Shown here piece by piece: positions 1 through 7,404 of a stretch of DNA of 64,000 nucleotides; the first letter of the stretch is position 1, and each line of letters begins with the position of its first letter. The notes beneath the pieces were generated by a model. It was not told where the DNA came from. It saw only the letters and a program-made list of their open reading frames with translations, and did no database searches. The DNA is from M2408 sp040386975. GTDB taxonomy: Bacteria; Bacteroidota; Bacteroidia; Flavobacteriales_D; Crocinitomicaceae. The stretch is from contig JAZKEO010000009.1 of assembly GCA_040386975.1 (NCBI GenBank), positions 1 through 64,000 of the forward strand, read 5' to 3'. Made by a program: the position numbers and the translations under genes.

Positions 1-1
1 T

Positions 2-1189
2 TCTTTTCGTGGTTTAAGTCGAGAAATATGGCTTTTGGCTCTTGTTTCTCTTATTAACAGAGCTGGTACAATGGTAATTCCTTTTCTGACAATCTATTTA
101 AAAACGGACAAAAATTTCTCTTTACAAGATATTGCTTGGGTGATGACAGCTTTTGGTCTTGGCTCTATTTCTGGATCATGGATTGGTGGAAAATTGAGTA
201 AAACACTAGGTTTTTATAAAATCATGTTTTGGAGTTTATTTCTTTCTGGAATTGCTTTTATTCTCTTACAATTTCTTGATTCTTTTAAAGCAATTTGTTT
301 TGGTATCTTTTTTTTAATGTTAATTGCTGATACATTTCGACCAGCTACTTACGTTGCAATTGATACCTACTCAAGTTCGGAAAATAAAACCAGATCTCTT
401 TCTCTTATTAGACTTGCGATAAATCTTGGCTTTTCGTTTGGTCCAGCACTTGGAGGGTTAATTATCACCTCTTGGTCATACTCTGGATTGTTTTGGATTG
501 ACGGATTAACCTGTATCTGTGCTGCTTTTGTTTTTATATCTCTCTTGAAAAATAAAACACCCCTTTACAAAAAAGACGAAGAAAAAGACATCAAACAACT
601 TTCTCCATACAAAGATTTTCCTTATCTATTGTTGATTTTTATTGTGTTTTTAGTAGGATTTACCTTTTTGCAATTTTTTTCTACCATCCCACTTTTTTAT
701 AAGGAGGTTCATCATTTGGATGAACAAAAAATTGGTATGCTCTTCTTTTTAAATGGGTTTCTAATCTTTTTAATAGAAATGCCTATTGTCAAATATATTG
801 AAAAACCAACTATTTCCATTTATAAAGTAATTCACATAAGTTTTATTCTCCTTGCATTTGGATTTTTGATTGTAAATTTCTTTTCTTGGGTCGGTATTTT
901 GATTATTAGCATGGTTTTCTTGACCCTTGGAGAAATACTAAATTTTCCATTTATGAATAATTTAGCTTTGAAACGAGCAAACGGAGGAAATATTGGCGAA
1001 TACATGGGTTTATATACCATGGCTTTTTCCTTAGCACACGTTTTGGGTCACAATACTGGTTTGCAATTAATTAGAATCTTGGGCTACCCTATAACTTGGT
1101 TTATTATGGCGGGAATTTTAGGTATCTGTATCTTTTTACTGATTTGGTACAAAAAAATTGTGGAAAGAGAAAAACTTAATTTAGAATGA
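2..1189 (+). CDS. MFS transporter, 5' end outside the window
   Basis: Polytopic inner-membrane permease of the major facilitator superfamily; substrate not predictable. The reading frame is open to the left edge, and codons before the first possible TTG start (base 35) read GLSREIWLLALVSLINRAGT, a typical first helix of these permeases, so the true start lies upstream of the window. About 11-12 hydrophobic helices remain, with the GGKLSKTLG loop between helices 2 and 3 (consensus GxLsDrxG) and a charged central loop (KKDEEKDIK) separating the two six-helix halves. It faces the next gene tail to tail with only 13 bases between. Family call is firm; drug or sugar efflux is only a guess. Confidence 0.85.
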   Translation, partial: SFRGLSREIWLLALVSLINRAGTMVIPFLTIYLKTDKNFSLQDIAWVMTAFGLGSISGSWIGGKLSKTLGFYKIMFWSLFLSGIAFILLQFLDSFKAICFGIFFLMLIADTFRPATYVAIDTYSSSENKTRSLSLIRLAINLGFSFGPALGGLIITSWSYSGLFWIDGLTCICAAFVFISLLKNKTPLYKKDEEKDIKQLSPYKDFPYLLLIFIVFLVGFTFLQFFSTIPLFYKEVHHLDEQKIGMLFFLNGFLIFLIEMPIVKYIEKPTISIYKVIHISFILLAFGFLIVNFFSWVGILIISMVFLTLGEILNFPFMNNLALKRANGGNIGEYMGLYTMAFSLAHVLGHNTGLQLIRILGYPITWFIMAGILGICIFLLIWYKKIVEREKLNLE

Positions 1190-1202
1190 TTAAAGCTCAT
1201 TT

Positions 1203-2102
1203 TCAAAAACAATCCTCAATCTTTTTATAATTAAATGTAAAACCTTCATACAAAATTTTAGCATTTGAGGCTTTGATTCCTGTTAAAACCAAGACTGATA
1301 GTTCTCCCAAAATAAGTTTTAATATAAAAGCAGGAACATTTGGTAAAAAAATTATTTTTTGATTTTTTTTTGCCAGTAAGTGAGTTAATTCATTGTTTGC
1401 TGTATTTCCTGAAATCGCGTGGTAGATTCCATCTAAATTTTGCTTGATACAATAATCAAAAAGTCTGATTAAATCTGACAGATGAATCCAAGGCATCGCT
1501 TGTTTTCCTGAACCGATTACAGAACCAAAACCTGATTTTATTAGTTTTTCTATTTGCAAAATTCCTTTCGCTCTTTCAGAAATCACGAAACTGATACGCA
1601 ATTTTACGACCTTACATTTTCCTTGAAATAAATCAGCTGTTTCTTCCCAACTTTTAACTAAGAGCGAAACATAATCACTTGCCATTTCATCTGTTTCAAC
1701 AAAAAGATGTTGTTGGTTTCCATCCATTTTATTTATGTCATAACAATTTATTCCAGAAGCGGTGATGTATTGTTCTAAGTTTGGCATTAAATCAATTTTT
1801 GAAAACAACAATTTTGCTGGTTCAACTCTTGAAGATAAAAGTTCTTGTTTGCGCTCTTTTGTCCAACGTTTGTCAACAATTCCTGCTCCACACAAATTTA
1901 TAATATGAGTAACATTTTCCAAAGCTTTTAAATCAATTTCTTTTTTGTCAGGATTCCAGTAAAAAAACTTCTCTTTATCTGAGTTTGTCAAGTCTTTTTG
2001 TCTTGTTAAAACTTTTACTTTAAAGGATTTTACTAATTCCGAAATCAAAGCTTTTCCTATAAAGCCTGTTGCACCAGCTATTAAAATTGTTTTGTTTTCC
2101 AT
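1203..2102 (-). CDS. TIGR01777 family NAD(P)-binding epimerase-like protein
   Basis: Short-chain dehydrogenase-like Rossmann protein of the YfcH/TIGR01777 family (about 300 residues, as here). The N-terminus has the nucleotide-binding motif GATGFIGKAL, followed by the family signatures INLCGAGIVDKRW and TASGINCYD, where the usual YG of the active site is replaced by CYD. The C-terminal part carries HAISGNTANNELTH and the hydrophobic end typical of the group. Biological substrate is unknown for the family. Two in-frame ATGs lie close together (2108 and 2102); I take 2102 because it begins the standard MENKTILIAGATGF. It is transcribed toward the MFS gene and sits downstream of recA, beyond recA's terminator. 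Confidence 0.8.
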   Translation of the reverse strand: MENKTILIAGATGFIGKALISELVKSFKVKVLTRQKDLTNSDKEKFFYWNPDKKEIDLKALENVTHIINLCGAGIVDKRWTKERKQELLSSRVEPAKLLFSKIDLMPNLEQYITASGINCYDINKMDGNQQHLFVETDEMASDYVSLLVKSWEETADLFQGKCKVVKLRISFVISERAKGILQIEKLIKSGFGSVIGSGKQAMPWIHLSDLIRLFDYCIKQNLDGIYHAISGNTANNELTHLLAKKNQKIIFLPNVPAFILKLILGELSVLVLTGIKASNAKILYEGFTFNYKKIEDCF

Positions 2103-2171
2103 AATCATAAAAGTATGAAGAAATGATAAACATTCTAAAATCTTAACGCTTTATTAACTCAAAACAAATTG

Positions 2172-2217
2172 ATTAAAAAGAAAAAGCTGGATAAGAACGT
2201 TTTCTCACCCAGCTTTT
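2172..2217 (-). terminator. Rho-independent terminator of recA
   Basis: On the minus strand AAAAGCTGG (2217-2209) pairs with CCAGCTTTT (2190-2182) around an 18-base loop and runs into a T-rich tract. It lies 17 bases past the recA stop codon. Confidence 0.7.
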
Positions 2218-2233
2218 ATCAAACGATATGCAG

Positions 2234-3277
2234 TTAGTCTTGTTCAGCCACTTCCTCCAAAATCATTTTCGGATCGACTTTCACAAGAGCGTTTTTAATC
2301 TTTGTTTCTAATTCAAGCATCAGTTCTGGATTGTCTCCGATCAAAGTTTTCACTGCATCTCTACCTTGACCAAGTTTTGTTTCTCCGTAAGAAAACCAAG
2401 AACCACTTTTTTTGACGATGTTCAATTCAACACCTAAATCCACTATTTCACCCACTTTAGAAATTCCTTCTCCATACATAATATCAAATTCTGCTTTTCT
2501 AAACGGTGGTGCAACTTTATTTTTTACCACTTTTACTTTGATGTGATTTCCTAAGACATCATCTCCATCTTTTATTTGTGCCGCACGACGAATATCAACA
2601 CGCACTGAAGCATAAAATTTGAGTGCATTTCCTCCTGTTGTTGTTTCTGGGTTTCCGAACATCACTCCAATTTTATCACGCAATTGGTTGATAAAAATAC
2701 AACAGCATTTCGCTTTAGAAATGGAACCTGTTAATTTTCTAAGTGCTTTTGACATCAAACGAGCTTGTAAACCCATTTGTGAATCACCCATTTCTCCTTC
2801 AATTTCCGCTTTTGGTGTTAAAGCCGCAACTGAATCAATGATTAATAAATCAACTGCTCCCGAACGAATCAAATTATCAGCAATTTCCAAAGCTTGTTCT
2901 CCGTTGTCAGGCTGAGAAATCAATAAATCATCGATGTTGATTCCTAATTTTTGAGCATAAAATTGATCAAAAGCATGTTCTGCATCAATGAAGGCTGCAA
3001 TTCCGCCTTGTTTTTGTACCTCTGCAATAGCATGTAAAGCCAAGGTTGTTTTTCCAGATGATTCTGGACCATATATTTCAATAATTCTTCCTTTTGGATA
3101 ACCATTTACTCCTAAAGCAATATCCAAGGTTAATGAACCTGAAGGAATTACTTCTATTTCTTCTATTGGAGAATCTCCTAATTTCATTACAGTTCCTTTA
3201 CCGTAAGTTTTGTCTAATTTCTCCATTGTCAATTGAAGGGCTTTTAGTTTGTCTACATTTACTTCTTTAGCTGCCAT
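2234..3277 (-). CDS. recA: Recombinase RecA
   Basis: DNA-dependent ATPase that forms filaments on single-stranded DNA, catalyses strand exchange and, where LexA exists, triggers its self-cleavage. The 347 residues match the usual length. Walker A is GPESSGKTT (residues 70-78), Walker B is LLIIDSVAAL, and the conserved loops MGLQARLMSKALRKL, FINQLRDKIGVMFGNPETTT and GGNALKFYASVR are all intact. The C-terminus is short and acidic (EEVAEQD). It is monocistronic, with its own TAnnTTTG promoter, a perfect palindrome upstream and a terminator downstream. Confidence 0.98.
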   Translation of the reverse strand: MAAKEVNVDKLKALQLTMEKLDKTYGKGTVMKLGDSPIEEIEVIPSGSLTLDIALGVNGYPKGRIIEIYGPESSGKTTLALHAIAEVQKQGGIAAFIDAEHAFDQFYAQKLGINIDDLLISQPDNGEQALEIADNLIRSGAVDLLIIDSVAALTPKAEIEGEMGDSQMGLQARLMSKALRKLTGSISKAKCCCIFINQLRDKIGVMFGNPETTTGGNALKFYASVRVDIRRAAQIKDGDDVLGNHIKVKVVKNKVAPPFRKAEFDIMYGEGISKVGEIVDLGVELNIVKKSGSWFSYGETKLGQGRDAVKTLIGDNPELMLELETKIKNALVKVDPKMILEEVAEQD

Positions 3278-3390
3278 ATCTGTTTGTTTTTAATTGTTAA
3301 TTTAGCTTAAACTTATTTTGACCCTCGTTTAAAAATCTAATAAGCTTTCGCTATTTTGGTTTAATTTATTATTTGTTTTCCTTGATGTTA

Positions 3391-3398
3391 CAAAGGTA
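3391..3398 (-). promoter_or_regulatory. recA promoter, -7 element
   Basis: Minus strand reads TACCTTTG, an exact match to the Bacteroidota -7 consensus TAnnTTTG, 113 bases upstream of the recA ATG. No clear TTG -33 element precedes it; that position is occupied by the palindrome at 3405-3431. Confidence 0.65.
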
Positions 3399-3404
3399 TT
3401 CCGA

Positions 3405-3431
3405 GAAGAACGTAAACTATTTACGTTCTTC
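3405..3431. promoter_or_regulatory. Perfect 12-bp palindrome over the recA -33 region
   Basis: GAAGAACGTAAA (3405-3416) and TTTACGTTCTTC (3420-3431) are exact inverted repeats around CTA. The site begins 7 bases upstream of the recA -7 box, where RNA polymerase or a repressor would contact the -33 region. A role as SOS-type operator is an inference. It is followed by Ts only on the + strand, where no gene ends, so a terminator role is unlikely. Confidence 0.5.
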
Positions 3432-3452
3432 TTTTTTGTTTTATTGTTTTTG

Positions 3453-3479
3453 TTTTGCCACTAAGACAGAAAGGCAAAA
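3453..3479. repeat. Short inverted repeat between bcp and recA
   Basis: TTTTGCC (3453-3459) and GGCAAAA (3473-3479) flank CACTAAGACAGAAA-like sequence. The CACTAAG wording recurs at 3484-3490 and, in reverse orientation, near 20232 (TTAGTGACTTTGCG). This suggests a dispersed intergenic repeat rather than a terminator, because no T-run follows on the bcp strand. Confidence 0.35.
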
Positions 3480-3494
3480 AGTTTCACTAAGTTT

Positions 3495-3962
3495 TTATTT
3501 TAAATTATACACATCCAATATTTCCCGCACATGATCTTTTGTTTTTGGTTTTTCGATGATACCAATAATTTTATTTTTCTCATTCATAATAAAAGTTGTA
3601 CGGTGAATTCCATCATAAATGCGACCCATAAATTTTTTTTCACCCCAAACACCAAAACTTTCAATCACTTTTTTATCTTCATCACAAATCAAAGGAAAAG
3701 GTAAAGTGTGTCTTTCAATAAAACGCTTGTGCGATTTTTCATTATCCATACTCACACCAACAATTGAAATATTTTCCTTTAAAAGTGTTGCATAATTATC
3801 TCTTATGTTGCAGGCTTGAACAGTACAACTTGGCGTTAAATCTTTTGGATAAAAATAAATCACCCATTTTTTTCCTTCAAATTGTTTGGAATTAATCTCA
3901 TTTCCATTTTCGTCCAAAGCTGAAAAAGAGGGTGCATTATCGTTTATTTTTAAATGTTTCAT
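3495..3962 (-). CDS. bcp: Thioredoxin-dependent peroxiredoxin, BCP family
   Basis: Cytoplasmic thiol peroxidase that reduces hydrogen peroxide and organic hydroperoxides at the expense of thioredoxin. The 155-residue length is normal. The active-site stretch FYPKDLTPSCTVQAC holds the peroxidatic Cys46 within the PxxxTxxC motif, with Cys51 five residues later as the likely resolving cysteine, the atypical 2-Cys BCP arrangement. The usual Gly before the catalytic Cys (TPGCT) is Ser here. The later motifs VSMDNEKSHKRFIERHTLPFPL and GIHRTTFIMNEK also fit BCP. It is a single-gene unit between recA and the batCD pair with its own promoter. Confidence 0.93.
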   Translation of the reverse strand: MKHLKINDNAPSFSALDENGNEINSKQFEGKKWVIYFYPKDLTPSCTVQACNIRDNYATLLKENISIVGVSMDNEKSHKRFIERHTLPFPLICDEDKKVIESFGVWGEKKFMGRIYDGIHRTTFIMNEKNKIIGIIEKPKTKDHVREILDVYNLK

Positions 3963-4007
3963 TGTGTTTTGATTAATTTTTAATCTTTTTTTTGGTTAAT
4001 TAATAAT

Positions 4008-4037
4008 CAAAAGTAACTAAATTATTTTAATGTGCAA
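4008..4037 (-). promoter_or_regulatory. bcp promoter
   Basis: Minus strand -7 TACTTTTG (4015-4008) with a -33 TTG (4037-4035) and a 19-base spacer, a good match to the Bacteroidota consensus; about 46 bases before the ATG. Confidence 0.65.
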
Positions 4038-4130
4038 GTTTTTTTGAGTTTTTTTTCACCTTAGCTCCCAAAAAAATAAAAAAATTAGAAGAATTAACAG
4101 TTTTTAACCAAAGTAAAAGCGAGAATCTAT

Positions 4131-4138
4131 TAGATTTG
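4131..4138 (+). promoter_or_regulatory. batC promoter -7 element, possibly leaderless
   Basis: TAGATTTG matches TAnnTTTG. Only five bases separate it from the batC ATG at 4144, so transcription would start at or next to the start codon. I see no clear -33 element. Confidence 0.5.
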
Positions 4139-4143
4139 CACCA

Positions 4144-4875
4144 ATGAAGTCATTCCTTATATATAGTATGCTTTTTTACGCTTGTTTTGGTTTTTCCCAA
4201 CAATGGAAAGATTCTTTGCAAACGGCTAGAAAATTATACAAAGAAGGAAAGTATGTAGCATCTTTAGAAAAATACAAAGCAGCACAAAAAACTGCTCCAA
4301 AAAATGTGGATTTATCTGATGAAATGGCTCAAAGTGCCTACAAATCAAATGAATTCAAGCAGGCAGAAAAACTTTACAAACAAAGCTCTTCAAAAAAAGC
4401 GAGTGCTGATCAAAAAGCAAAAACCTATCACAACATTGGTAATGCTAAATTGAAACAAAAAAATTACAAAGAGGCCGTTGAAGCTTATAAAGAAGCTCTT
4501 CGCAACAATTCAAAAGACGAGGAAACACGTTATAATTTGGCTGAAGCGATGAAAAAACAAAAAAATCAAGACAAAAATCAAGACAAAAATCAAGACAATA
4601 AGACAAAAGACGAAAGACAAAAGACCCAAGAAAATAAACAACAGCAGCAACAAAATAAGCCTGAAGAAAAAAAACAACAAGAGAATCAGAACAAAGAGGA
4701 AAAACAGAACTCTGAGCAGAATCAAGCATCTCAAAAGGAACAAAAGTCTCAGTTAGACGATAAAAAAACAGACCGCATGTTGGATGATTTGGTGAAAAAA
4801 GAAATGGAAACCAAAAAGAAATTAGGTAGTAACAAGGGCAAAAATAAAAGCTCAAAAACGGGTAAAGATTGGTGA
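4144..4875 (+). CDS. batC: TPR protein BatC-like
   Basis: Periplasm-facing tetratricopeptide protein of the Bacteroides aerotolerance (Bat) set. A signal-like N-terminus (MKSFLIYSMLFYACFGFS) is followed by roughly three TPR units across residues 20-135 (KLYKEGKYVASLEKYKAA, YHNIGNAKLKQKNYKEAVEA). After residue 138 it becomes a Lys/Gln/Asn/Glu-rich low-complexity tail that contains three consecutive QDKN units. Its stop codon overlaps the ATG of the BatD-like gene (TGATG), so the two are translationally coupled. The BatA and BatB VWA proteins that normally precede it are not in this stretch. Assignment rests on the pairing with BatD. Confidence 0.7.
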   Translation: MKSFLIYSMLFYACFGFSQQWKDSLQTARKLYKEGKYVASLEKYKAAQKTAPKNVDLSDEMAQSAYKSNEFKQAEKLYKQSSSKKASADQKAKTYHNIGNAKLKQKNYKEAVEAYKEALRNNSKDEETRYNLAEAMKKQKNQDKNQDKNQDNKTKDERQKTQENKQQQQQNKPEEKKQQENQNKEEKQNSEQNQASQKEQKSQLDDKKTDRMLDDLVKKEMETKKKLGSNKGKNKSSKTGKDW

Positions 4876-6614
4876 TGAAACATATTTTTAGCATAATTTC
4901 ATGTCTGCTCGTTTTTTTAGGTATTTGCCAAAAAGCAAGCGTCAATTTGAGTGTCGATACAAAAAGTCTTCAAATTGGTAACCCTATTACATTTACTGTG
5001 AAATCAAATGTCGAAGGAAACGTTGAAATTGATTTTCCAGACGAATTTATTCAAGGATACGGAAGTATGAGTGGAATGGAACAAGAAATGGATTACAATT
5101 CAGGTTCCGTTCACACCATTTATTATTTTTCACAAAATGGTACATTCAAAGAAAATGGTACGTACACGATTTACGCCTACGTAAAAAATAAAAAAGCTAT
5201 TTATAAATCAAATAAAGTTACTGTTAAAGTTGAAAAAGAAAGCATTGCAAACGAAGATGATATTTGTAAGAAAAACCTCAGACAACCTATTTTTGGAATC
5301 ATTCAACGTTCAAAAACAAAAATTTACGAAGGAGAAGCAGTTGTTTTAGAATCCAAAGTCTATTCAAAGTTAAACATCAATATGCTGGAAGCTTATCAAA
5401 GTTTTGAGCTTGATGGCGGGTCAGAAGTCAAAGAAATTGACAAAACAAACAATTTACTCTTATCTAAGGAAAACTATAAAGGTCATAATTTACTGACTTT
5501 TACTTATGGTAAACAAGTGATTTTCCCTTCTTCCGTTGGGAAGTTTAGGATTAAACCTTTTGAAATGTCTCTGCAATACAACGACGGAGGAATTTTTTCT
5601 GAACGTATTTCTTTTACTTCAAATAGTTCATCGATTGAGGTGATTCCTCTACCTGAAAATGCTCCAAAAGATTTTATTGGAGGAGTTGGTAAATTCGATT
5701 TCGCTTATACACTTGATAAAACTTCTGTTAAACAAAATGATGTATTGGTTTTAGAAGTCAAAATTACAGGAGTTGGAAACATTCAAAACATCAATAAACC
5801 AAACTTAAAACTTCCCAAAGGAATGATTATTTATGGCGATCCTGAAGTGAAAGAAGACATTGATTACAATACAAATGGAGCAGAAGGAACAGTAGTTTAC
5901 ACCTATAATTTACAAGTACTTCAAGCTGGAGAAAAAAAACTACCAAATTTATCGATTTCTTATTTTGATCCAAATTTAAAAAAGTACATTACCTTAAGTG
6001 AAAAAGGAAAAACGATTGAAGTTTTACCCTCAAAAACTGCTCAAGCTCCAATTTCAATAGCAAAAAATGATGTCAAACCGGCTAACGAAAAACTACCTAA
6101 AGAAGAAGAAAAAGAATTAGCTCAAGTAGAATCTTTTGCTTCATCCAAATGGTTTTGGCCAAGTGTTTTAAGTCCTTTATTTTTAGCTTTTGTTGGAGGC
6201 GTATTTTTCTTTAAGAAAAGAGATAAAACTTCAACAGACCCAGTTTCCTCAAATTCGACAAAATCAGTTGCTATAGATAAAACGAATAGAAAGAAAACGC
6301 TTACCTTTATGAAAGAGCAAATTCAGGAAGCGAAAAATTTACACGAACTTGGAGAAATAAAATCAGCTTTTCAACGCATCGATTTAGCTTTAAAATCAAG
6401 TGTTTTCCTTTTCTTAAATGATGAAAATATATCTTTTTCAAAAAATGAAATTCTTACCATTTTACGAGAAAACAAGGTTTCAGAAAATTGTATTTCAACA
6501 ATAGATTCTTGTTTATTATCTTGTGAAGAAGTTCGTTATTCTTTTGAAGATTGTTCTACTTTACTAACAACAAACATCAAAAAAGCAGAAACAGTTATAG
6601 CCGAATTGACTTAA
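4875..6614 (+). CDS. batD: BatD-like membrane protein
   Basis: Oxygen-tolerance (BatD) family protein: signal peptide, long beta-rich extracytoplasmic region, one membrane anchor near residues 425-447 (WFWPSVLSPLFLAFVGGVFF), and a cytoplasmic helical domain of about 130 residues. Family signs include the early VDTKSLQIGNPITFTVKS, the YTIYAYVKNKK segment, QPIFGIIQRSKTKIYEGEAV, and repeated beta-sandwich units such as FDFAYTLDKTSVKQNDVLVL. An upstream TTG is in frame at 4869, but the ATG at 4875 overlaps the preceding stop and is preferred. In Bacteroides the Bat proteins are linked to aerotolerance; the biochemical role is unknown. The stop overlaps the convergent sirtuin stop (TTAA). Confidence 0.75.
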   Translation: MKHIFSIISCLLVFLGICQKASVNLSVDTKSLQIGNPITFTVKSNVEGNVEIDFPDEFIQGYGSMSGMEQEMDYNSGSVHTIYYFSQNGTFKENGTYTIYAYVKNKKAIYKSNKVTVKVEKESIANEDDICKKNLRQPIFGIIQRSKTKIYEGEAVVLESKVYSKLNINMLEAYQSFELDGGSEVKEIDKTNNLLLSKENYKGHNLLTFTYGKQVIFPSSVGKFRIKPFEMSLQYNDGGIFSERISFTSNSSSIEVIPLPENAPKDFIGGVGKFDFAYTLDKTSVKQNDVLVLEVKITGVGNIQNINKPNLKLPKGMIIYGDPEVKEDIDYNTNGAEGTVVYTYNLQVLQAGEKKLPNLSISYFDPNLKKYITLSEKGKTIEVLPSKTAQAPISIAKNDVKPANEKLPKEEEKELAQVESFASSKWFWPSVLSPLFLAFVGGVFFFKKRDKTSTDPVSSNSTKSVAIDKTNRKKTLTFMKEQIQEAKNLHELGEIKSAFQRIDLALKSSVFLFLNDENISFSKNEILTILRENKVSENCISTIDSCLLSCEEVRYSFEDCSTLLTTNIKKAETVIAELT

Positions 6615-7300
6615 ACGTTTAGGTACAGCCTTAAATCTTTCACTCCCTCAACTGCACTTTTATTGATTTGAATAAAGGATTTATCAAGATTTAGTTCACT
6701 AACTTTTGGATCAATAACAATTTTTATGCATTCTTTTTTTGTGTAATGAATTAAACTTGCAGCAGGATAAACATTCAGTGATGTTCCAATCACAATAAAA
6801 ATATCCGCTGAAGAACAAATTTCAGCAGCTTTTTCAAGCATCGGTACTTCTTCGCCAAACCAAACAACATGTGGTCTTAATGGGTACCCTTCGTCACATA
6901 AATCACTCATTTTCAACTCCCAAGATTTTGTCGGGTAATATTTTATCTCTTGATTAGGTCCCGAACTTTTAGTAAAAAGTATGTTTCCGTGTAGATGCAA
7001 AACATTTGAACTTCCTGCTCTTTCATGCAAATCGTCGATGTTTTGTGTAACAATCTCAATATCAAAGTCTGCTTCTAATTCTTTTAGATATATATGTGCT
7101 AAATTAGCTTGGGCTTCCAATATTTCTTTTCTCCGTACATTGTAGAAAGCTTGTACAAATTCAGGACTTTTCCTCCAAGCTTCTGGTGTGGCAACATCTT
7201 CAATACGATGAATTCCCCACAAACCGTTACTATCTCTAAAAGTCTTTAAACCGCTTTCAGCACTTATTCCAGCGCCAGTTAATACAACAATTTTTTTCAT
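6611..7300 (-). CDS. cobB: NAD-dependent protein deacylase, sirtuin lacking zinc cysteines
   Basis: SIR2-family enzyme that removes acyl groups from lysine using NAD. The NAD motif GAGISAESGLKTFRD (residues 9-23), the TQNIDDLHERAG loop, catalytic His104 in HLHG and the PHVVWFGE motif are intact. Tyr53 and Arg56 (YNVR) form the class III signature that binds acidic acyl chains, so desuccinylase/demalonylase activity is likely. The zinc module is changed: between HLHG and RPHVVWFGE, where CobB has four cysteines, only Cys135 remains. The 229-residue length is normal for the compact bacterial form. The gene ends against batD and has no operon partner. Confidence 0.88.
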   Translation of the reverse strand: MKKIVVLTGAGISAESGLKTFRDSNGLWGIHRIEDVATPEAWRKSPEFVQAFYNVRRKEILEAQANLAHIYLKELEADFDIEIVTQNIDDLHERAGSSNVLHLHGNILFTKSSGPNQEIKYYPTKSWELKMSDLCDEGYPLRPHVVWFGEEVPMLEKAAEICSSADIFIVIGTSLNVYPAASLIHYTKKECIKIVIDPKVSELNLDKSFIQINKSAVEGVKDLRLYLNV

Positions 7301-7349
7301 ACTTTCAATTTAGCTTTCCAATAATAAAAATTTAAAACCGTTTTAGTAA

Positions 7350-7381
7350 TTGTATATAACAGATTCTATTCTGTAAATTTG
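7350..7381 (+). promoter_or_regulatory. Promoter of the T9SS thioredoxin-fold gene
   Basis: TTG at 7350-7352, 21-base spacer and TAAATTTG at 7374-7381, followed by the ATG at 7405. Confidence 0.6.
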
Positions 7382-7404
7382 CTCAAAATTATTTATTTAA
7401 AACT

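Noticed and set aside
3405..3431. Palindrome as a terminator
   Set aside because: Ts follow only on the + strand, where no gene ends; on the recA/bcp strand there is no T-run.
4561..4600. Tandem repeats in batC as a CRISPR or satellite
   Set aside because: Three copies of the 12-base QDKN unit inside a coding low-complexity tail, with no spacers.
4445..4945. Long minus-strand frames antisense to batC (4445-4945 and 4510-4743)
   Set aside because: They mirror the Lys/Gln-rich repetitive tail of batC and read as runs of Phe/Leu; no start context or homology sign.
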